A stretch of DNA of 18,495 bases, taken from assembly GCA_937915785.1 (NCBI GenBank), contig CALGGY010000102.1:1-18495 (forward strand), in the 5' to 3' direction. The translations under genes were made by a program, and so were the position numbers. Origin of the DNA: an uncultured Bacteroidales bacterium (GTDB lineage Bacteria > Bacteroidota > Bacteroidia > Bacteroidales > P3). Below, one piece after another: positions 14,682 to 18,495 of the stretch. Under the pieces are notes generated by a model that did not search any database, was not told where the DNA came from, and saw only the letters and a list, made by a program, of their open reading frames with translations. Within the stretch, counting starts at the first letter, position 1; each line of letters begins with the position of its first letter.

Positions 14682-14918
14682 ATATTTTTTGTAGTGCGTG
14701 TTTTTATTCCTCTTTTGTTGTTTTTCAATCTGCCTGTGATGGTTTGGGTAGGGTGGGCGATGGTTTGGCTTTTGTTGCTGAAAAACAGGTGGTTGTCTGT
14801 TGTTTGTGGTCTTGCGGAGGCAACTGGATGCTTGTTTTTCGCATTTGCAGAAATGCTGTATGCCACAATTTTACGACTGTTTTGGCGTTTTTAAATTCGT
14901 AAAGCAAAAGTTATCAAT
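14682..14918. other. Intergenic stretch between divergent ribE and TIGR04076 genes, with a 10-bp direct repeat
   Basis: The whole divergent gap is 14616-14918, 303 bases. Besides the ribE promoter it contains two exact copies of GATGGTTTGG at 14738-14747 and 14759-14768. Their starts lie 21 bases apart, which is two DNA turns on the same face. No clear promoter for the plus-strand gene was found: TAAATTCG at 14892-14899 has one mismatch and no TTTG at the right spacing. Short open frames on both strands here lack leaders and family resemblance, so I do not call them genes. Confidence 0.4.
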
Positions 14919-15221
14919 ATGTTCGAGGTGAGAATTACTGCAATACGGAAGGCTTCTTACAACGACCTTTCGTCGATTTACGAAAATCCTATCGAGCACA
15001 CCTGCGATGTTTTTGAGGGGCAGGTGTGGATTTCCTGTCAAGGTGTCAAACCAGAGGGCATGTGCGAAAGCGCATGGGATTCGATGCGTTGGTTTGTGGA
15101 GGAGTTGGCGGCCGGAGGTGGCAATTTCTACAACGGCTGGATGAAAAATCCGTACAGCGCCATGATAAGCTGCAACGACGGCTTCCGTCCGGTGAGCTTT
15201 CTGTTGGAGCGAGTGGAGTAG
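14919..15221 (+). CDS. TIGR04076 family protein, unknown function
   Basis: This small soluble protein of 100 residues matches the TIGR04076 pattern as I know it: an MFEVRITAIRK opening, a central Cys pair around FEGQVWISCQGVKPEGMCESAW (32-53), an aromatic Gly-Asn-Phe and Trp-Met-Lys segment (GGNFYNGWMKNP, 67-78), and the C-terminal CNDGFRPVSFLLERVE (85-100). Four cysteines (29, 40, 49, 85) could bind metal. The biochemical role of the family is not established to my knowledge. It stands alone on the plus strand between two minus-strand operons. It converges with the peptidase gene 98 bases away; that gap has only a weak 6-bp stem (15253-15258 with 15267-15272) and no T-tract. Confidence 0.85.
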   Translation: MFEVRITAIRKASYNDLSSIYENPIEHTCDVFEGQVWISCQGVKPEGMCESAWDSMRWFVEELAAGGGNFYNGWMKNPYSAMISCNDGFRPVSFLLERVE

Positions 15222-15319
15222 CTGCTCCCTATCGAAAAAGGCTTTGGTTGTTCCCGTCGGACAGGTGGCGGGCTAACAGGGCTTTTCTGCCAATGGCTTT
15301 CAGGTGTTAGCGACAGGCT

Positions 15320-17461
15320 TTATTTCAGAAAATCCTCGTAGTATTGGAACATTTTTCTGTACAGGTGCAGACGGTCGCGGCCACCTACGTTGTGCGGGTG
15401 GTGCGGATAAACGAAATAGTCCACCTGACGGCCGGCTTTTATGCAGGCGTCGATAAATTCGAGTGAGTTTTGCCAAACCACGGTGGGGTCTTCGGCGCCG
15501 TGTATCACCAGCAGGCGGCCTTTCAGGTTTTTGGCTTTGCGCACCAGGCTGTTGTCGGCATAGCCGTCGGGATTTTCCTGTGGGGTGTCCATATAGCGTT
15601 CGCCGTACATCACCTCGTACCATTTCCAGTCGATGACGGGGCCGCCGGCGCAGCCCACCTTGAATATTTCGGGGTGTGCCAGTTTCATGGTTATTGTCAT
15701 AAATCCGCCGAAACTCCATCCTTCCACGCCCATGCGTGCGGTGTCCACGTACGAAAGTTTTTGCAGGAATTTCACACCTTCCATCTGGTCGGCCATCTCT
15801 ATCTGTCCAAGATGGCGGTGGGTGCAGCTCTCGAACTCAAAGCCACGGTTGTCGGTGCCCCGGTTGTCCACGGTAAACACCACGTATCCCTGCTGTGCAA
15901 GGAACAGGAAGTAGAGGTTGCCTCCAGCCAGCCAGCTGTCGGTAACCAGTTGGGAATGAGGACCTCCGTAAACGTAAACCAAGGTGGGGTATTTCTGTCC
16001 GTTGTTGTAGTTGAGTGGTTTTATCAGCCGGTAGCAGAGGTCGGTTTTGCCATCGGCGGCTTTTATGGTGCCGGTCTCTATTTCGGGCATCGCATAGTCG
16101 GCCAATGGGTTGGGAGCAGAGTATATGTCGCTCATTTTTCTGCCTTTGGCCGAAACAAGTGCCACATTGGCAGGCACATTGGTGTTGCTGTAGCTGTCGA
16201 TAAACAGTGTGCCGCTGGCGTTGGCGGCAATGGTGTGTGTGCCGTGGTCGGGGGTGAGGCGGGTTATGTTGCCCGTTTTGATGTTTACCGAATAGGCGGC
16301 GCGTTCTGTCGGATTTTCGATGTTGGAGTAGAAAAACACATTTTCGCCTTTGGGGTCGGTGCCGATAATGCTCTGCACTTCAAAGTCGCCTTTGGTTACC
16401 TGTTTCACAAGGTTGCCGTCGGTGGTGTAGAGGTATATGTGTTTGTAACCGTCGCGGTAGCTGAGCCACAGGAACTGGTTGGGTTTTGTGGGCAGAAAGT
16501 AAAGTCCGTCGGCAGGCTCGGTGTAGCGGTCGTTTTTTTCTTCGAACAGCACTTTGTTCAGATTGCCGGTCTCCGCGTCGTAGCTTTCGAGCCATGTGTG
16601 GTTTTGTTCGCGGTTTATCTTGGCTATGTAGAGAGTTTTTTCGTCGGGGCTCCACGAAAGGTTGGTGAGGTACATCTCGCGTTCGGCCACCGTGGTGTCG
16701 CGGCGGGTTTTCAGATATACCGTGGTGTTTTTCAAAGTGTTGAAAATACCTACCGTTACCTCGTGGCTTTTCATTCCGGCCATAGGGTAACGTATTGGCG
16801 TTGGGGTGGTTATGCGTGTGGCGGTGTTCACCATAGGGTATTCGGTAACCATGCTTTCGTCCATGCGGTAGAAAGCCAGCAGGTTGCCTTGCGGCGACCA
16901 GAAGGTGCCTTTTTCGATGCCGAACTCCGAGCGGTGCACTGATTGTCCGTACACCAGTCCGTCGGCACCCTCGCCAACGGTGGTTACATCGTGTCCGCGG
17001 CTTACGTACAGGCTGTTGCCTTTCGTGTATGCCACCTGATAGGTGTGGGTTTCAAAGTCGATGTTTTCGGCCTCTTTGTCGTAAGTGGCTATTTTTGAGA
17101 TGCTTTTGGTTTTTATGTTGTAGTGGTACACGTTGTTCGACACGGTGAACTGAAACTCGCGGTCGTTTACAAACTTAACGTTGGGGAAATACCGCAGGCT
17201 GCCCGATTCAAGGGTCTGGTACGCGTTGCTGAGGTTTTCAAGGCTTACTATCTCTTTTTGCGACGATGATGTGCCAGAGTATAATTTGTTGTCGCGCACA
17301 AAGGCGAAACGGTTGCTTTTGCCGATAAACTGTACCGAACGCACCCGCGAGGGGTACAGCGAGCCGTTCATCAAGTCGTTGGAAGTGAGCATTTTGTTCT
17401 GCGCACAGACTAATGTGGTACACAGTTGTAGAGCGAAAAGAAGTATTGTGATTTTTTTCAT
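15320..17461 (-). CDS. ptpA: Secreted S9 prolyl tripeptidyl aminopeptidase (PtpA-like)
   Basis: This serine exopeptidase of the S9B (dipeptidyl peptidase IV) group probably releases tripeptides from peptides with proline at the third position. A type I signal peptide (1-20, ending LVCA before Q21) sends it to the periplasm. An eight-blade DPP IV-type beta-propeller spans about 40-455, and an alpha/beta hydrolase domain follows. The triad is S583 (GWSFGG), D658 (HGAEDP) and H690 (HHPHN). The intervals of 75 and 107 residues from the serine equal those I recall for Porphyromonas gingivalis PtpA (S603, D678, H710). E616 then falls where PtpA has E636, and VHRSEFG carries R177 and E179 in place of the double Glu of true DPP IV. 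These points favour tripeptidyl over dipeptidyl activity. It lies 97 bases after the glycosyltransferase gene. Confidence 0.85.
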   Translation of the reverse strand: MKKITILLFALQLCTTLVCAQNKMLTSNDLMNGSLYPSRVRSVQFIGKSNRFAFVRDNKLYSGTSSSQKEIVSLENLSNAYQTLESGSLRYFPNVKFVNDREFQFTVSNNVYHYNIKTKSISKIATYDKEAENIDFETHTYQVAYTKGNSLYVSRGHDVTTVGEGADGLVYGQSVHRSEFGIEKGTFWSPQGNLLAFYRMDESMVTEYPMVNTATRITTPTPIRYPMAGMKSHEVTVGIFNTLKNTTVYLKTRRDTTVAEREMYLTNLSWSPDEKTLYIAKINREQNHTWLESYDAETGNLNKVLFEEKNDRYTEPADGLYFLPTKPNQFLWLSYRDGYKHIYLYTTDGNLVKQVTKGDFEVQSIIGTDPKGENVFFYSNIENPTERAAYSVNIKTGNITRLTPDHGTHTIAANASGTLFIDSYSNTNVPANVALVSAKGRKMSDIYSAPNPLADYAMPEIETGTIKAADGKTDLCYRLIKPLNYNNGQKYPTLVYVYGGPHSQLVTDSWLAGGNLYFLFLAQQGYVVFTVDNRGTDNRGFEFESCTHRHLGQIEMADQMEGVKFLQKLSYVDTARMGVEGWSFGGFMTITMKLAHPEIFKVGCAGGPVIDWKWYEVMYGERYMDTPQENPDGYADNSLVRKAKNLKGRLLVIHGAEDPTVVWQNSLEFIDACIKAGRQVDYFVYPHHPHNVGGRDRLHLYRKMFQYYEDFLK

Positions 17462-17521
17462 CAGTTTGTTGATTTTTTGTTTGCAAATAAATTTTGCGTA
17501 AAACAGTTTATATCCTTCTTA

Positions 17522-17543
17522 ATGGTAATGAGCTCAATACCAT
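17522..17543. promoter_or_regulatory. 22-bp near-perfect palindrome, possible operator
   Basis: ATGGTAATGAG (17522-17532) and CTCAATACCAT (17533-17543) form a dyad with 10 of 11 pairs matching; only the A-A pair (17528/17537) fails. There is no spacer and no T-tract on either side, which argues against a terminator and for a binding site of a dimeric regulator. It lies 61 bases upstream of the peptidase start, in the gap after the glycosyltransferase stop. No good promoter match was found beside it. Confidence 0.4.
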
Positions 17544-17558
17544 ACCACGAGAGGGGGT

Positions 17559-18284
17559 TTAATAATTCTTCCAGTTGCGGAAACGCAGCGAGAACACGCC
17601 GAAAAAGGCTTCCTTGAAAATTTTCATGCTCATTTTGGAAACGCCTAAAATCCTGTCGGAGAATATGATGGGCACTTCGGCAATTTTGAAGCCCAGTTTT
17701 GTGGCGGTGTATTTCATCTCTATCTGGAAAGCGTAGCCGACGAATTTCACCTTGTCGAATTTCATTTTTTCGAGCACCCGGCGTGTGTAGCACACAAAAC
17801 CTGCGGTGGCGTCGAACACGCGCATGCCGGTAACCACGCGCACGTATTTCGATGCGTAGTAGCTCATCAGCAGGCGTTTTATGGGCCAGTTAACAACGCT
17901 TATCTTGCCGTCCACATAGCGCGAGCCCACAGCCACATCGCCCTTGCCGGAGGCACATGCCTCGTACAGGCGCAGAAGGTCGTCGGGGTTGTGCGAGAAA
18001 TCGGCGTCCATCTCGAACACATATCCATAGTCGCGTTCCAGCGCCCAGCGGAAACCGTCGAGGTAGGCGGTACCTAGGCCCAGCTTGCCTTTGCGCTCTT
18101 TGATGAACAGGCGTTCGGGAAATCCCTGCATCAAGCGTTTAACAATGTCAGCGGTGCCGTCGGGAGAGTTGTCCTCTATTATCAGTATGTCGAACTCTTT
18201 TTCAAGCGAAAAAACTTTTCTTATTATGTTTTCGATGTTCTCGTTTTCGTTGTACGTGGGTATAATTACTAAACTGTCAGCCAT
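17559..18284 (-). CDS. Polyprenol monophosphomannose synthase-like glycosyltransferase (GT2, DPM1-like)
   Basis: Enzymes of this type move a sugar, often mannose from GDP-mannose, to a polyprenyl phosphate on the cytoplasmic membrane face. The 241-residue GT-A domain shows VIIPTYNENENIENII (6-21), LIIEDNSPDGTADIV (34-48), KGKLGLGTAYLDGF (66-79), the metal-binding MDADFSHNP (92-100) with D93 and D95, AVGSRYVDG (118-126), and TAGFVCYTRRVL. The chain ends at 241 without extra membrane helices, so it is the short soluble DPM1 form. The start at 18284 is firm: an upstream in-frame ATG at 18332 lies inside the promoter. The sugar cannot be inferred. The PtpA-like gene follows after 97 bases. Confidence 0.9.
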   Translation of the reverse strand: MADSLVIIPTYNENENIENIIRKVFSLEKEFDILIIEDNSPDGTADIVKRLMQGFPERLFIKERKGKLGLGTAYLDGFRWALERDYGYVFEMDADFSHNPDDLLRLYEACASGKGDVAVGSRYVDGKISVVNWPIKRLLMSYYASKYVRVVTGMRVFDATAGFVCYTRRVLEKMKFDKVKFVGYAFQIEMKYTATKLGFKIAEVPIIFSDRILGVSKMSMKIFKEAFFGVFSLRFRNWKNY

Positions 18285-18329
18285 TTGCGTTGTTTTTATT
18301 GTTTGTTGGTTGTTACAAAGTGCAAAAAA

Positions 18330-18361
18330 CAAAGTTACGCTTTTTTTTTCAAAAAAGCAAA
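18330..18361 (-). promoter_or_regulatory. Bacteroidota-type promoter for the DPM1-like gene
   Basis: On the minus strand TTTG (18361-18358), 20 bases, then TAACTTTG (18337-18330) fully matches the consensus. Transcription should start near 18325, giving a leader of about 40 bases to the ATG at 18284. The -7 box is identical to that of the promoter at 5499-5530. Confidence 0.75.
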
Positions 18362-18495
18362 TTGAGTTTAATGGCTACGAATTTACGCGTAGTGTCGCAC
18401 GCAATTATATATCTCCTAAATTCCGCAAGTTAAAAAAAAAGAACATGCTGGCAGAAAAACAGTGGAGAAGTGCCCGATTCATTCGGATAATTTGC

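Noticed and set aside
14616..14700. FMN riboswitch upstream of ribE
   Set aside because: The predicted transcript leader is only about 30 bases and no conserved RFN-element helices are visible.
14648..14902. 84-codon plus-strand frame between ribE and the TIGR04076 gene
   Set aside because: Its start overlaps the ribE promoter box, its composition is atypical (many Cys, Trp, Phe), and no family pattern or promoter supports it.
15470..16942. 490-codon open frame on the plus strand
   Set aside because: It is antisense to the PtpA-like peptidase gene, whose triad is intact. The translated product is Val/His/Gly-rich with no recognisable domain.
18374..18391. Short inverted repeat CTACG/CGTAG upstream of the DPM1-like promoter
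   Set aside because: The arms are only 5 bp with an 8-base loop, which is expected by chance in this length.
18445..18495. Possible start of a plus-strand gene at the right edge
   Set aside because: An ATG opens a frame of 17 codons to the window end after an A-rich run, but this is too short to judge and no promoter match precedes it.

Overview
The window looks like a housekeeping segment of a Bacteroidota chromosome, most likely order Bacteroidales. Four sites match the distinctive Bacteroidota promoter (TTTG, 19-20 bases, TAnnTTTG). Start codons follow A/T-rich leaders rather than clear Shine-Dalgarno sites. The gene content also fits: a membrane-anchored OmpH/Skp protein, a GYF_2 (DUF4339) membrane protein, a TIGR04076 protein, and an S9 peptidase whose active-site spacing matches Porphyromonas prolyl tripeptidyl peptidase. 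No tRNA, rRNA, CRISPR array, insertion sequence, phage gene or integration site was seen. The assignment rests on motifs read by eye, with no database search.

Bases 1-5451 (plus strand) form one tightly packed cell-envelope operon: the 3' end of an M23 murein peptidase gene, dxr (isoprenoid precursors), rseP (intramembrane site-2 protease), a YjgP/YjgQ-type LptF/LptG permease (lipopolysaccharide export) and a family-4-like glycosyltransferase. Gaps run from a 14-base overlap to 15 bases. Next comes a more A/T-rich unit (5452-6274) with its own promoter, holding a 61-residue two-helix membrane protein overlapped by a GYF_2-domain membrane protein. It ends at a terminator that works on both strands.

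Bases 6293-14615 are on the minus strand. gltX is followed by an OmpH/Skp-like gene. Further upstream is a long co-directional set, in transcription order ribE, a PflX-like radical SAM gene, an unknown 186-residue gene, a DUF368 (undecaprenyl-phosphate translocase family) gene, ruvB, pyrH and a phosphate butyryl/acetyltransferase gene. A promoter precedes ribE, a second internal promoter precedes pyrH, and a stem-loop terminator follows the last gene. Bases 14616-18495 hold an intergenic region, a single plus-strand TIGR04076 gene, and on the minus strand a DPM1-like glycosyltransferase with a strong promoter followed by a secreted PtpA-like peptidase. A 22-bp near-perfect dyad lies between the last two genes.

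Most of the window is ordinary core metabolism and envelope biogenesis. Several genes converge on the undecaprenyl/lipid-linked sugar economy: dxr makes the isoprenoid precursor, the DUF368 protein recycles the carrier, the DPM1-like enzyme would charge a polyprenyl phosphate, and LptF/G exports the lipid-linked product. I found no convincing new defence or mobile system. The points most worth a second look are the small-protein/GYF_2 pair, the anchored OmpH protein, the unpaired PflX-like enzyme with its coupled unknown gene, the palindrome at 17522-17543, and the insert in the YjgP/YjgQ permease.
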